64,000 bases of DNA from Smallanthus sonchifolius (Eukaryota > Streptophyta > Magnoliopsida > Asterales > Asteraceae), in assembly GCA_023525975.1 (NCBI GenBank), contig CM042028.1, positions 79,731,501-79,795,500 on the forward strand. Reading direction: 5' to 3'. Below the pieces are notes generated by a model. It made no database searches, was not told the DNA's origin, and saw only the letters and a program-made list of their open reading frames with translations. Shown piece by piece: positions 43,901 to 56,057 of the stretch (its first letter is position 1; the number at the start of each line of letters is the position of its first letter). A program made the position numbers and the translations under genes.

Positions 43901-44929
43901 CAGTTGTGTTCTTTGTATGCCATGTGCATAATGTATCATATTGTAGGAGACTCTCTGCACTTTGTTCACTTCAAACTGTTTGAGAGAGAGAGAGAGATTT
44001 CAGATTTCATTATTTAGCTAGCTATATACATAATTAAAAACATTAAAATAGTTAGAATGTTGTCCTTCGCACATTCATTTCAGATTGGGTACTGAATGGT
44101 TAGATTTTAATGATATATGTAATGTAATAACTTAAAACCCAATTGGGTCACATCTTCAGCCGTAGTCATAATGATTTGGATTTAGTAAACATAAGTACGT
44201 TAACTTTTAGTTTTATTTAAAATTATGCTTCTGGTATTTGGATGTGGTAATTATTATTCTTATCAATACATCCTGCAATTAAAGTGGGCTCTTTTGGAAT
44301 GGAAGACCATTTGTTTGAATTTTGATTTAATTTAACAAATGATGTTTATAAAGTGAAAATACATTCTCAGATTATTCCTGTTTATTAGGAATTAAAGTGT
44401 GGTTCTTTTTTGGAATGGGAGACTTTCTTTCATTTGTTTGATTTTGAGTTTAATTTAAAATTCAAGTTTTATTAACCAAAAGGCTTTGTTGCTGTTTGCG
44501 AGAATTGAGAAAAATATATAAAAAAATAATAATAATTAGGTTGTCTATTAAATTATCTTAATTAATATCTTAGTGCTGTATGGTACATTTTATAAATTAT
44601 CTTACAAAATATTGAATAATATTGGTAGTTTGGTTCATAAACCATGATCGAATAGGAAGGAAATTTGCAAGACTGGGACCTAGGCTCTAAAATGGTGTAT
44701 TTAGCTATACTTAAGTTACGATTTCTTAGTTGGTTTACATGAAAATGGAAATAAGGCACTTCATACATTAATAATTATTATGATTTTCTGTGGTGATATT
44801 TTGCTTTACAAATCTTCATCAGTTGCTTGCTAAAACACGGTTTTAAAGCATGATAGAATCAGTTTGTTCAATTTGAACTCCCTTAGCCGGATTCTAAATT
44901 TGTTTAACCTCTGTGATATTGGTGCAGAT

Positions 44930-45642
44930 GCAACTGATGACAAACCTTGGGGTCCACATTGGCAAAGATTGCACAAAGAAATTGTAAATATTTATTTCAT
45001 TAGTGTATAATAAATTTTCTTTTCTACCATATCTTACTAAGTTATATTATTTTCGGAAGAAATGTAAAAGCAAGGATAGTAACATGTGTGTTAATGATAA
45101 GGCCTTGATGTTAAATTTTTACTGTATAAAGCATTTAGTTAATTATCGTAGTGTATGTCATTCCTCATGGAAACTGTTAAAACAGGAGTAGAAACTAATT
45201 TAAAATTATGGTACATTACTACACTAAACAATGATATTTTTTTGTTTACGAAGTGACAAACTTTCTTCATTTAGCCTCACACGGTCCTTATTTTTTTTTC
45301 CAACAAAGTAACACTTCAATAAAACTTACTAATATAAACTGATGTCAGCTTCATGTTTAGGTTCTACAAATCAAGATGCTTCGAAAAAAAAGAACCAAAA
45401 CTTAACGTGTTTCAACAAATGTCAATCAAAACGGACATCTATTACTCTTTTCATTCACAATGTCCCCTAAATATACTTGGTTATGCTATTTATATGTCCT
45501 TGATGTAACGTATATTAGTGTAAAGTGATGCTATGTATTTTACTTCATTTAATATTTCTTTTTAAATTCCTACGCATCTATGAGTTGCTTTTTTGCTATA
45601 ATGTTTGTTTCCGGCAGCAACATGCCGGGGCACAAATACTAA
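44930..45642 (+). mobile_element. Helitron K, 3' part, with RPA-like exon (5' end not found)
   Basis: The 3' end has a six-bp-stem hairpin (ccggca-gcaaca-tgccgg, 45611-45628), a 10-base spacer and CTAA at 45639-45642 followed by T, which fits the CTRR rule. Exon-like segments: ATDDKPWGPHWQRLHKEI (acceptor gtgcag near 44928) and GSTNQDASKKKRTKT with a stop (about 45360-45404), again like an RPA large-subunit C-terminus. The element shares this design with the Helitron ending at 29302 but little sequence. Confidence 0.6.
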
Positions 45643-45728
45643 TTTTCCATATTCACCAGCAAATCAATCGATTAGGGTGGAAACTAATTTCAATGTATCT
45701 CATATCATCTAGATTTTTGTACTTTTAA

Positions 45729-46018
45729 TGGCATCTTCATCCAATCCATTAGAGATTAACGACAAACAGATGTTCTTGCTCATAAGTTTGATAGAGTATG
45801 CGAGAGGGAAGAGAGGAGGGACTTGATCAGAAAGCAGCTTACAAAGTTGTCTGATACTGTCATTTAAGATTTGACTCTTATATTTTCTATTGATGCTGAC
45901 AAAAATGATATCGAGATGATCAAACAAACTAGTAAAGCTCTTGGTTATCTTAAGTGTTCATTAGAGTTGAAACACAAATTCATCAAGTCCTTAAAGATGA
46001 ATAATTTTCCTAATTAAT
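45729..46018 (+). pseudogene. Short broken coding remnant of unknown family
   Basis: MASSSNPLEINDKQMFLLIS opens the frame. One frame change near 45805 and a TAA near 45868 separate it from SIDADKNDIEMIKQTSKALG and LELKHKFIKSLKMNNFPN with a terminal stop. The composition is coding-like and helical. I do not recognise the family. Confidence 0.35.
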
Positions 46019-46345
46019 CCTAATGTTAAATTTCTTTATATTTTGTGTTTATTTCCGTTTCCCAATATTTTTATTCCATGCATCTTAAGTATTATTTTTG
46101 GTTTTTATATTATTTTGATGTTTTTTTATAATATAAAAAAAAGAAGTGTCAAAACCTAGCATAAACACGTGGCTAGGCAGAGGGTAAACCAAAAAGAAAA
46201 GAAAAATAAGAGTATGTAATCTCTACTGGAGTATGTAATCTCTACAGTTCATCCGACTTGTTCGTTTATATATGGTTAAATTCTTGTTAAATAAAAATAA
46301 AAAAAATACATAAACTAAAAATTAAAATTACATAAACTAAAACTA

Positions 46346-46460
46346 AGGACTCCAGTGAGCATCTGAATCTGTTGAGTCAGAGTTGTATGATTCGAAATAG
46401 CGCCTCAAAGTGTCTTTAAATAACCAATCTTTATCATCTGAATCGTAATATGATCATGTC
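46346..46460 (-). pseudogene. Short acidic coding-like remnant
   Basis: The minus strand encodes YDSDDKDWLFKDTLRRYFES followed by YNSDSTDSDAHWSP and a stop at 46346. It is too short to classify, and no upstream exon is visible. Confidence 0.25.
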
Positions 46461-46589
46461 TGTCGAAGGGTTTATCGGTATATATTTAGCACTTGTTACT
46501 TTATGTGCATTTTTAATTTATTTTAGCTATAATGCTGACTATGTGTATTTACGTCCATGGGCATTATCGGTGAAATCCGAGTGATGAGC

Positions 46590-47830
46590 AACATGTATAC
46601 ATACCATGGTTGAAAATCATGGGGCGTAGATCCAATGATAATGTGAGGGAAGCACGAGAGGACGCTTGAAAGAAAGTGGTTCTAAAGGAGGGTCCCATTG
46701 GAATGAATGATTACACCAAGATCATTCCACACCTTTCGAAATGAATTAATGAGGGCGTATGGCGTGAAATGGTTGAGGCGGTGGGTATTAATTTTATTTT
46801 ATTTAATACATCTATTTTACTACTAGTTTATAAGTATTTCTGGTGAAAGGTGTGGGACTCGCTCCAATAGCTAGAAGGCGAAGTCGAAGGCCGCCAACAA
46901 CTGAAACAAACAGTACAAGGAAGTCATGACACATCGGGGTTCGATCCCATTTACACAAAACAAGAGGGACTAAATTTGTTCTTGTTTGATAATTAACACG
47001 TTAACCTTTTACTGGAGTACGAACATCACCCGAGTCATGTCGTCCTTTTTATGAGGACACACAAAGAGACCGACAAGGGAAGAAGTGTCATCAAGCGAAC
47101 CGAGTTTTCCTTATCCGAGGGCAAAAGAAGTGGTGGTATGTATTTTTAATTAAAAGCAATAATATTACATATCTTGTGATCAATCATTGTTTAGTGTACG
47201 TTAATTAGTGTGATGTCACTCTTGGGCAGACGTTAGGATATTTGCTAGTTAAAACTGTTAGTGGATATCTTGTAATTATAGAAGTTATGCTGTCGAGTTT
47301 TTGATAAACTAACACTTCAATTTTTTGTTTTGGTAAATTGTAAACGGAGTATAAACAAAGGATAACTCAAAAATATGTTAACACGGATCCCTCCTCCGTA
47401 CCTGTTGATGTGTGGTTGGAGTGTTCTAGAGGCCGAAAGAAGGGGTACATCTTCGGTTCCGGGAGCTGTGCAGATCCCATTTACAGCATGACTGGTTCTC
47501 CCGGTTCTTCTAGCACCTTGGAGATGTTACGTTCCTCGTTCTTCACCACCATACGTATGCAAATATTTTATATAATTTAGTTATTATATCGTCAACACAT
47601 TACCAACCATTTGTTTAATGTTTGTAGGTTGTCGCCTTAGAAGGACAACTGGTGGGGGGGGGGGGGGATGGAGGAGGAGCGAAAAAGGAATGAGGAGGAC
47701 CGGAAAAGGTGGTAGCAACTCCAAGAGAGATTGGAACTTATATTCCCACAACAGTTTGGATCGAAAGTACACGGGAGAGATGGACGAGTTCCTCTTATAT
47801 GGATTCGAAGTTTGTTTTAAAGAACCCGTG
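46590..47830 (+). pseudogene. Second CACTA TNPA-like pseudogene
   Basis: Exon-like blocks with stops: MGRRSNDNVREARED (46610), HHPSHVVLFMRTHKETDKGR (about 47028) and VPVDVWLECSRGRKKGYIFG with GSGSCADPIYSMTGSPGSSS (47400-47510). The last is MEEERKRNEEDRKRW, a stop, QLQERLELIFPQQFG (47668-47765). Order and motifs follow the C-terminal half of Ptta/En/Spm-type proteins. A run of 14 G at 47654-47667 sits just before the last block. No TIRs enclose it. Confidence 0.6.
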
Positions 47831-48808
47831 TTAATTAAGCACGAAGCCTCTGCCAAAACTAACATATTAGTTTGCCCCTTTCTTGTTACATACAACAAGA
47901 ATGCATTTTTAAAAACACTTCGAATCAATTTACGTTTATTATGTAATATGTATTTTACATTTCTTGTTATTCGTTATGTATACAGTTTTATTCCACATAT
48001 TTTTCCTTAAAATAAAGACAGAAACTTTATTTTATTTTAATAAAAAAAGAATCATTTTCCTTACAAAAGCATATTATCAATACAAAATTACTACAACTCT
48101 TTTGGATTCGTCTATGTGAGCAGCATAGTGGCTCTACCATGCCACCGGAGACGGGTCTTACATCAGTTATGTGACCGTAATGCACGGAAACGCGTTTGCT
48201 CGTTGGGGGTAACCCGACAAGGTTTTCTGGGATGATAAGTTAGTGGGACGCAGGTAATTTTGACTTTCATGATCAAATAATTGATAAAAATATCTGCTAA
48301 AAGTTGATAAATTATTTGTGTTTGGGTAAATTACAAAGAGATATCGATCGTAGAAAATATGAACCTACAAATGAACCAACGAGCAATAAAACTAATGGAA
48401 TAATTTCAAGCTAAAATTGAAAAATAAAATCATTTATATGTAACTGATTATGATAGCAAATTTAGTAGGGTTGACCCAGTTTTTGTATATTAATCTTCCT
48501 AAAATATTATAAATAATTTGCGTGGTATTTGTATTTCTCGGCTTCATTTGAACTTGTTTCATTTTTAATTAAATATTTTTTGTACTCATTTGCCCATAGA
48601 AATAATCCAAACAATTTATTATAAGTAAATAATTCGCATTTAACTAATTTCATTGCATCTGAGTTCTATACTTGTATTTCGAAGGGAAGTTATACATGTA
48701 TGAGGTGATAGACCTTTTGTTATAGCATATATGTTTTATGTATCTAGGGCTCTAGGCTGATTGTGTTGGATAATAACCAGGTGATCAACATGAGCTACCT
48801 GGTCTGCG
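47831..48808. other. Gene-free AT-rich stretch
   Basis: No frame or repeat structure that I can support. The frame at 47618-48010 comes from reading through the G tract and is not a gene. Confidence 0.6.
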
Positions 48809-48862
48809 CACTACTAGAAAAAAACGCGTTTCCCACGCAAAATTGCGTCGTAATTGCGTCGG
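48809..48862 (+). mobile_element. Solitary CACTA-type terminus
   Basis: cactactagaaaaaaacgcg is a typical CACTA end, followed by two attgcgtcg direct repeats (48843 and 48855) as subterminal motifs. No matching opposite end lies to the right, so only one end remains. Confidence 0.45.
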
Positions 48863-49612
48863 AAACACTAAATTCCGATCAATTTACGATAAAAACGTTT
48901 TGTCGGAAAAACCCTCTGTATGTGCACCATTGTTGCTTAACTCCACAAACCCTAATCCTAACATTGTAATCAGAGCTGTTGTGGGAGGACATTCATCAAT
49001 GATGTACTCGCGAAATAACTCAATGCAAGCTGAACCGACGACTTACGACAAGCGCCTTCTTAGTTGGCCTTATATGTCTGGTTTACTTATTGAGTCTTCT
49101 GTGGGTCGTTCTTTCACATGCTACAACTATTTTGACACATGAGCTAGGTGTCCTTTTTATCTTTTTTTTGGTAGCTTTAGTTAGGCTTATCCTGTGTTGT
49201 AAATATTCTAGCTTAGGGTTATAACATCATGGTATCCATATTCTTGTATAAAACTGATGCAAGTCTGTAGCGTGATTCAAATATGATTGTACGTATTCAT
49301 GGGTATGTTTTTGTCTTGTTTATTTTAAAATACTATTGAAGTTGGATCCCTAATGATGTTAACAAAAAATTAATCAATATGAACTAAAGAAACCCTTATT
49401 TATATAATATGCCATACCTATATATATGAGAAGGAGTTGAAATTTTCAGTTGGCATAATATTTTTTCCAAACGTGCTAACACCATCATATGAGAAAAGTG
49501 GATAAATGTTGACGAGTTGCAATTATTTTTGTTCAAAGACTTCATATTAAGACGACAAATCAAATGAATAAAACTTATGATCGAGGTCCCGTCGGGTTGA
49601 ATTATGGTAATT

Positions 49613-49915
49613 TCATCCCATGATAGAGAAGAGAGACAGGAAATCCTCTTCATGACAAGGAATGGTTAGCCCCATTCTATGGTCGAACCCAAACTCTTCC
49701 TCGGCTTGTTTTAGCAAGCTTTGGAAGTCTTTGTGATGTAGCCATGATATGGGCACAACGTATCTGCTTCTTGTTTCTCCAACATAAACTACAAAGTGTC
49801 CTCTAGGGACATCGGTTGGATAGCCGTTGTCGTCTCTAAAATTTGAGCACTTCTTGATGATTTTCTTGAGGGCTATTGCTTGTGTTTGTTTGTTGTGTGA
49901 TTTTCTAAGACCCAT
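49613..49915 (-). CDS. SAUR-family protein, copy 1 (100 aa)
   Basis: Small auxin-up RNA family (auxin_inducible domain), a single intronless exon as usual for the family. N-terminus MGLRKSHNKQTQAIALKKII, then CSNFRDDNGYP, and the core VPRGHFVVYVGETRSRYVVP, ISWLHHKDFQSLLKQAEEEF, GFDHRMGLTIPCHEEDFLSL. This resembles the SAUR50-like clade. Family members are known to inhibit PP2C.D phosphatases and promote acid growth, and I infer the same here. The start is the first in-frame ATG, and length and N-terminus match the paralogue at 62396-62701 (about 90% identity). No lesion is seen, so it is probably functional. Confidence 0.93.
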   Translation of the reverse strand: MGLRKSHNKQTQAIALKKIIKKCSNFRDDNGYPTDVPRGHFVVYVGETRSRYVVPISWLHHKDFQSLLKQAEEEFGFDHRMGLTIPCHEEDFLSLFSIMG

Positions 49916-50048
49916 TGTGGATTAATTTCTTTGTATATGTATGGTTGATGAGAGGACAAGTGGAGAGTGGTGTGGTGAAGGGTTGAAGATAAGTGGTGGT
50001 AAATGTGGAAGAGGAGGATGTGTTGGCGGTCACTCTATGAAATGAGGG

Positions 50049-50056
50049 TTTTATAA
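50049..50056 (-). promoter_or_regulatory. TATA box of SAUR copy 1
   Basis: The minus strand reads TTATAAAA 134 bp upstream of the ATG. The flanking promoter is conserved in the paralogue, whose TATA lies at 62783-62790. Confidence 0.6.
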
Positions 50057-50235
50057 GGAGTGTTAAGGGGCAAATGCATGTGCAGTTGCAGGCAAGGACG
50101 CAGGGACGGGCCGCAGGTGGTAAGCAAAAGGTAGCTTCTTGAGAAGGTGCAATTATGGAATCATGCATCCATACCTCTTTTGCGACTCTATGTAGGACAC
50201 CATGACCCATTGGACCGCTTTCATTTATGTCTAAA

Positions 50236-51340
50236 ATATCATCCTGAGATCGATAAAATAAACAATATTAGAACAAGATGCGAGTAAAGAGAATGAACAA
50301 ACAATATGTCAAATATTGAATCGATTAAGTACAGATGTTTTAGTAGCATGTATCATTACTTGTATTAGTAATTATGTAATTACAGATTTTAGTGTCATCA
50401 TGATTATTTAAGGTAATTGAGTTTACTTAAGATCAAATAAAAATTAGAATATACATTGATACGAGTTAGGAATTACGGAGTGCAGACTCAATTAAGACTA
50501 TTCTAACTTTGATACTTAATTAGGAACCTCTAAGATTGTTAGGGGTGAAACCACTAAACCATGGGAGTTTCCAAGGGGACTCCGCCCCTTGGTCCGCCCT
50601 GACGGAGGTCTCGCTGATGAAACATTTGATGAAAATGCATCTAATCTACTGATCAACGAACCGAACGTTCAGTAAACCGTTTGACGAAAAGTTTGTTTAT
50701 TTAATTAATAAACGAACGAACATGAACACCAGTTTTTTGTTCATTTAATTAAACGAATGAACATGAACACCAGTTTTTTGTTCATTTAATTAAATGAACG
50801 GACATGAACACATGTCCCGTTTGTTCATATACGTTCGTTTTTGTTCGTTCATTTACGTTTGTTTATATTCATTCATTTACGTTCGTTTATATTCTCACTT
50901 CTGTTCATTTGTTTACATTCGTTTAAATATTCATTCAAATTTATGTATTAATAATATTAATATTTTCATATTTTAAAACCCTTACGCTTAATTTAAAATC
51001 AATTTGATATCTTTGTTTACTTTTCAAAATGATGGATATAAGGATGGCAATATTTTAAATTTAAATTTTAATATTCATGTTTACTTTTAATTGATGCTCT
51101 TTTATGTTCGTTCGTTTATGTTTGTAAACAGATCGTTTAGAATATTAATAAATGAACATAAACTAACACGTTCATTTTCTTAATGAACGAACATGAAGAA
51201 GAAAATCCATTCATTTTAGTGATCGTATTCATTTATTTGTTCGGTTAAAGTTAAATGAACGAACATGAATTGAACAAGCCTCATTTGTGTTTGTTTGGTT
51301 CATTTACAAACCTACTAATCATGAGTAGTAACTAAAGTAT
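50236..51340. other. Intergenic stretch with degenerate gttcgttta / aacgaac repeats
   Basis: From 50690 to 51290 the sequence is dominated by variants of ttcatttacgttcgtttata and its complement (aaatgaacgaacatgaac). It is low-complexity and gene-free. The frame at 50794-50976 derives from it. Confidence 0.65.
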
Positions 51341-51856
51341 CGGTAGAAACTTAAGCTTAGGTAGAAACTTTGAGCATTGGTTGATAGCAACTGGCGCATC
51401 AGTAGTAACTAAATACATTAACGACAACTTTGCATGTGTAGAAACTAAGCGCTCGGTAGTAACAAAGTTAATACTAATGGTGTTTTCTACTGAACTTCTT
51501 ATTGATGTAACTGTAGCTCTTAGAAGCAGTTATAACTGTCAACCATCATGACTTTTCATGAAGAGTTGCAATAGTTTGTTGTGATATTTCAACCCAAATA
51601 AAGGATTCATTTGGTTTGTTTTCAACAATGAATTCTATACTTCGGTTTTCATAGAAAATTGCATCTCATTTTTAAGAAACACTTCATATCTTATCCGAAT
51701 GAAGATTTAGTATACATACGAAATAATTTAATCTAAAAGTGATATTACATGATTCACAAAGCTATTTGGTCAGTTACAAAATCCAGAAGTTCCTACATTA
51801 CGTAACATTTATTTCCAATCAGTTAACAAACGTTTTATCATTTCTGTCACATGATA

Positions 51857-51858
<2 letters not shown>

Positions 51859-51889
<31 letters not shown>

Positions 51890-51890
51890 C
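51859..51890. repeat. (AT)n microsatellite
   Basis: About 16 uninterrupted at dinucleotides. Confidence 0.95.
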
Positions 51891-51929
51891 TTGGTGGTGG
51901 GGGTTCATTATTCCAATAGGACTCTAATA

Positions 51930-52290
51930 ACCCGAATTTCAAGCCGAATCAAATTCGAATTCAAATTTCGGTTTATTCGAATCGGGTACTTATCCAAACC
52001 AAATTTTGAAATCGAATTTGAATTTTGGTATCTCAATATGAACTGATTCGAATATGAATACGAATAATATATAATTTTTTATTTTTTTTATATAATATAT
52101 TTGTTGAATTTAGAGAAACTTTTTTGTAATCTTAATTTTTCTTATCTTTTTTAGCTAGTTCGGTTTATTCAAATAGACTCGAATTCAAACCGGTTCGAAT
52201 AAGCTTATTCGAATCCGCTTTGTGAATTTTATTCGAATTCGAATTTAGTTTTAAAATTTTCAATTTCGAATAACCAGAAAACTTATTCAA
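51930..52290. repeat. Degenerate ttcgaat / attcgaa repeat tract
   Basis: Variants of aattcgaattcgaatttgg recur on both strands (51938-52020, 52160-52260). Low-complexity and non-coding. Confidence 0.7.
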
Positions 52291-53015
52291 TACACACCAC
52301 TATTTAGTGGATGTAATATACCATATTCCATAAAGGTTTAGAATCAAAATATAAGTCCTTCTACAATGGGGTTTTTCAATCCAAAAACGTTTAGGTGGAG
52401 GCCACTTGGAGGAGAGAGACCAAGGACTATGCAGTTTTCAAGCCAAAACTCTTTGTCATGAACTGTCCTTAGAAAAGAGAGGAGTTTGTGTAAAGGAAAG
52501 AGGATGTTACAGAAGTCTATGACTTTGGAGAGAGAAAAAGGGGTTTTGAGTGGGTTAGTTCGAGCAGGGGTGACGTGAAAGAGTCCTTGACCTCCTCCAT
52601 TGCATATGCTATGAAAATCAAAGGGTTTGAGAGAAAACGGATAACAAATCGAGCAATGACAAATCTATATTTGAAATTGGAACTATAAACCAAAAAGTTT
52701 TGAGAGAGTAATTTATGAAATTGACTATTCACAAATCTAGGTTTGAGGTTAGGAAGGAGTCTAATACAACCTAATCGAGACGGTCAATCTCTAGAGAAAA
52801 AGAGCTAAAATGTTTGGGACAATTTTCTAACTTTCATTCATGCCTTAACTTAAAATACCAATGGCGATTAAATAGCCTTACAAAGCAAGGGAAAAACACA
52901 TTACTACTACTAACCACATAACAACTTCCATGACTTCACTAACTAGACCACTAACCCATAATAAACAATCGAATTAAAAGTTAAACAACCATGTATATAA
53001 AAGAGAAACATTCAT
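52291..53015. other. Intergenic stretch without supported features
   Basis: The only frame (52517-52732, minus) has no recognisable domain and no codon-usage signal. I leave it uncalled. Confidence 0.55.
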
Positions 53016-54152
53016 TGTAATGCCTAGTTGGGTCTCATTACTGGGTATTCTCTTATCAAAACACTTATCTTATTTTAAAAACAAACAGCGGAAGTCTTCT
53101 CAAGAATAGTTTTAGCTTTTAACTCATTATCGTTATAAACCTTATCTTACGAATGCCTGCACACCGACCCGAGTAGCACCGCTACCAAACCAAGATACGT
53201 CGTCCACGAAACTCACCTGTAAAACAATATAACGTACATACAAAGTCAGCTACGCTGAGTGAGTTCTAACAGTTTATTTTAAATAGAAATTTTCCCATCA
53301 TGAATATCATTTAATTCAACGCAGGACATTCTCGTCCTTAAATAAACGGTTTATCATTTATCAACATATGGATAACCCACGTTATCCACAAATTCCCATA
53401 AGCGTTTAATCAACCCAAGGCTCAACCCATACCCATACCCCGTAAGTTCTCCGGCACGGACCGAACTTACTGTTCCACTAACCTGTAGTTTACCATACGT
53501 ATCAACACGTTCGTTTAATAGAATAAAACATGCGAGTATATACGATAGCCCCAAAACAGTAAAACGTTTAAAAAGAAGGGATTAGAAACTCACTGGTTAT
53601 GCTAAGTCCGAATCCATATTCTGCACCCCGACCACCCGCTCAATTCCCGAACCTGTCAAGTGTACGATTATATGATCAGATTCCGTACTAAACTTACGTC
53701 AGATAAGGTGTAAATATATTATAAATCCCAAACACTCGACTCGTCAGCTTGTCATTCTTCCTCCGCAAAACCCTAGTCTCACGGGTTTACGTATTATGTT
53801 GCTCCTGATCAGGTTAGGACTCGTGTACCCAAACCCAAGCTTCCATGCATGCACGTACGTGTGCCATACAAACCCTTGGCCATCATCATCTCGTAATTAC
53901 CAACTCGTATCGGATCGTCCTCTATTCGTTTAGAGACCGTATGCTCAAACCGGGTTCCCATGCATGCACGTACATGTACATGCATACACATGCAAACCCT
54001 AATCCGTATTTCTTCTTCATGTAAACCCTAGCTCGTCACAAACCCTCACCCGAGCTTATCCTTGCGCCACCACGGTGGCCACCATGCCGTCACCATGGTC
54101 CATATTCGTCTCTGTGGGTTCCCGTCCTCGTCATCATTCCCCACATGGCCGA
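53016..54152 (-). repeat. LTR M (Ty3/Gypsy type), part before solo LTR G
   Basis: It begins tgtaatgcctagttggg at 53016 and shares segments with LTR fragment L (gatagccccaaaac, gattagaaactcactggtta). It resumes at 55813 after LTR G and is cut at 56057 by element H. No primer site or polypurine tract is next to its left end. Confidence 0.65.
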
Positions 54153-55807
54153 TGTCACACCCCGCCTCAGACACCCCCTAGACGTGTGTGATCTCGATTG
54201 GTACCTGCTTTGATTTCAAAGTATTTATAAAACAGCGAAAGTCTTTTTCACATGGATCGTTTCATCATATTTCTCAACCTCGAGGGTTGTATTAGTAATT
54301 ATCAAGACCCAGTTGGAAAACAAAAGCCTTGTATTTAATTTCGGATTTAAATACACTTTTCAATTGATTACAAACAGTATTTGAATTCAAATACCTCTCT
54401 TGTCTTATAGACAAGTTCAAAGCCACCAGGAAATAGTAATATCCAAGGTTGATCAGTCCCCTGGTCCTATTCCTTTTTCATCTTTTCAGGATTTCCTATG
54501 CATGAGGTCTGAGAATCCAACATGCATGTTTTCATGTTCATTTTTCATTCATGGGTGAGATCATGTCTGCCCGTAATCTCTTTCCTTCAATTTTTACTGA
54601 TTAACTGAAAATATTTTGAAAATGAAACGTTAGCGCGAACGCCGGTGAATACAATTATCTTGACATTAAAATCATTTGGCACAAACAAGTTATTAAATTC
54701 CCAATCATAACTTTATATGTTCAATCCACACATTCAACAAGCCATTTTCTCTTGACAGTATGCACCACTGTATACACTGGTATCATGCCTTATAACAATG
54801 GCCAAGTCTTCGCCTCTGAAATTGTTATAAGGAAAGTACAAGCCGCAATCCGGGACTTTCACCCATGGCCCGTGTATCCCTTGCAAGTTTTACGTATACC
54901 TATGGCCTGAATGCCTTGTTCATTGAAAAACTTTTATGCATTATTCTTTTAATACTTATTTGGCCATTTTTGTAAATGTAAATGTTTGACATAATGTTTT
55001 AAAGTAGATAAATTATTCACCTTAGAAAATATAACCGGGAATGAGCCTCTAAACTTGGAATTATAGCTCTAGCTTCCTAACTTGATTTCTTAAGCTTTTC
55101 CCAGCTTCTACGAGCGTTTCTACTTAATACAGGCACTAGGACGCGCGGGAATTGAACCGAGAACGTCGGATATCTTCTAGAGGGGCTCTGGAACGAATTT
55201 GTGAAGTAATGATCGATGTTGAAATGAAGAAAACGAATGAAATCGTGAAGCTATTTATAGGCTGGAAATCAGGTCCGTAGCGGACGGCTACATAGGCGGG
55301 TGGCGGTCTGCCACCGCCCAATATTACGTCAGCCCTAAATGCCAATCACTGATTAGACCGTTCATAGATTTGCGGCTACCGGACCGTTACCCGGGAGCGT
55401 AGCGGTCCGCCACCGGGCTACGTGGCAGATTCTCAGTGCTTTGCGGCTGGCGGACCGTTACTACCTGGCGTGGCGGTCCACCACGAGTACACGCGTCAGA
55501 TTTTTATCCCCATTAGTCATAGGACACGTTTCACTCATGGGTTGATTCCTTGGTGGTTAAGTAGCTGACCGTTACCAAGAGTGGTGGCGGTCAGCCACCC
55601 TTGCGTTCAGAGTGTAAAGGACCACCTTAGCGGACCTCCACCGTACATCCGCTTGTAGCGGACCGTTAGGGACTACCTTAGCGGTCCGCTAAGGCTTAAA
55701 TTTCATAATTTTTCATTTTAAACCTTGAACTTTTGTACTTTAGATACATCAAGTCCTAAATGTTCAAACCTTGGCATTTTTTAGATGTTTTAATGGTAGG
55801 TGTTACA
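54153..55807 (-). repeat. Solo LTR G (1,655 bp) inserted in LTR M
   Basis: It starts tgtcacaccccgcctcag and ends aggtgttaca. Flanks are gccga (54148-54152) and gccaa (55808-55812), a 5-bp target duplication with one G-to-A change. The CG-rich context on both sides (LTR M) is continuous across it. It carries a cluster of GC-rich inverted repeats (55262-55690). Confidence 0.8.
55262..55690. repeat. Cluster of GC-rich inverted repeats in solo LTR G
   Basis: Examples: ggtggcgg-tctg-ccaccgcc (about 55300), ggtggcggtcagccacc (55580) and tagcggacc..ggtccgcta (55656-55691). Variants of agcggaccgtta and ggcggtccgccac alternate through the region. Confidence 0.8.
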
Positions 55808-55812
55808 GCCAA

Positions 55813-56057
55813 CCCTTGCCGTCCTCCGCCTTACGCCGCCGCAGCGTGCCACCACGGCTGCCATCACTGTAGTCTCCACCATCGAACCGTCTTACCATCC
55901 TAGACCATCCTCCTCTCTCTCTCTCTCCCCTTTGGCCGTCACCCACATCATCAATCGGGTTGTCGTTGTGACCTCGCTCACCGTCGGTTACCGCCACACG
56001 CTTACCACCACCGGCATCCATCTCCATCGTCCTCTCTGTTTGTCGCCCCGTCGTACC
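55813..56057 (-). repeat. LTR M, remaining part after solo LTR G
   Basis: CG-rich LTR sequence with a (tc)n run near 55917-55928. Cut on the right by element H at 56058. Frames here are LTR-derived. Confidence 0.6.

Larger units (their letters stand above)
49105..50235. repeat. Duplicated SAUR block, copy 1
   Basis: This matches 60925-62955: downstream part (ttagttaggcttatcctg), the aagacgacaaatcaaa segment (49549), the SAUR coding region and about 300 bp of promoter including caccatgacccattggacc. Copy 2 is longer because of insertions. Confidence 0.85.

Noticed and set aside
53354..53991. Two minus-strand frames of 60-66 codons
   Set aside because: They are inside LTR M and have no similarity to known domains that I can see.
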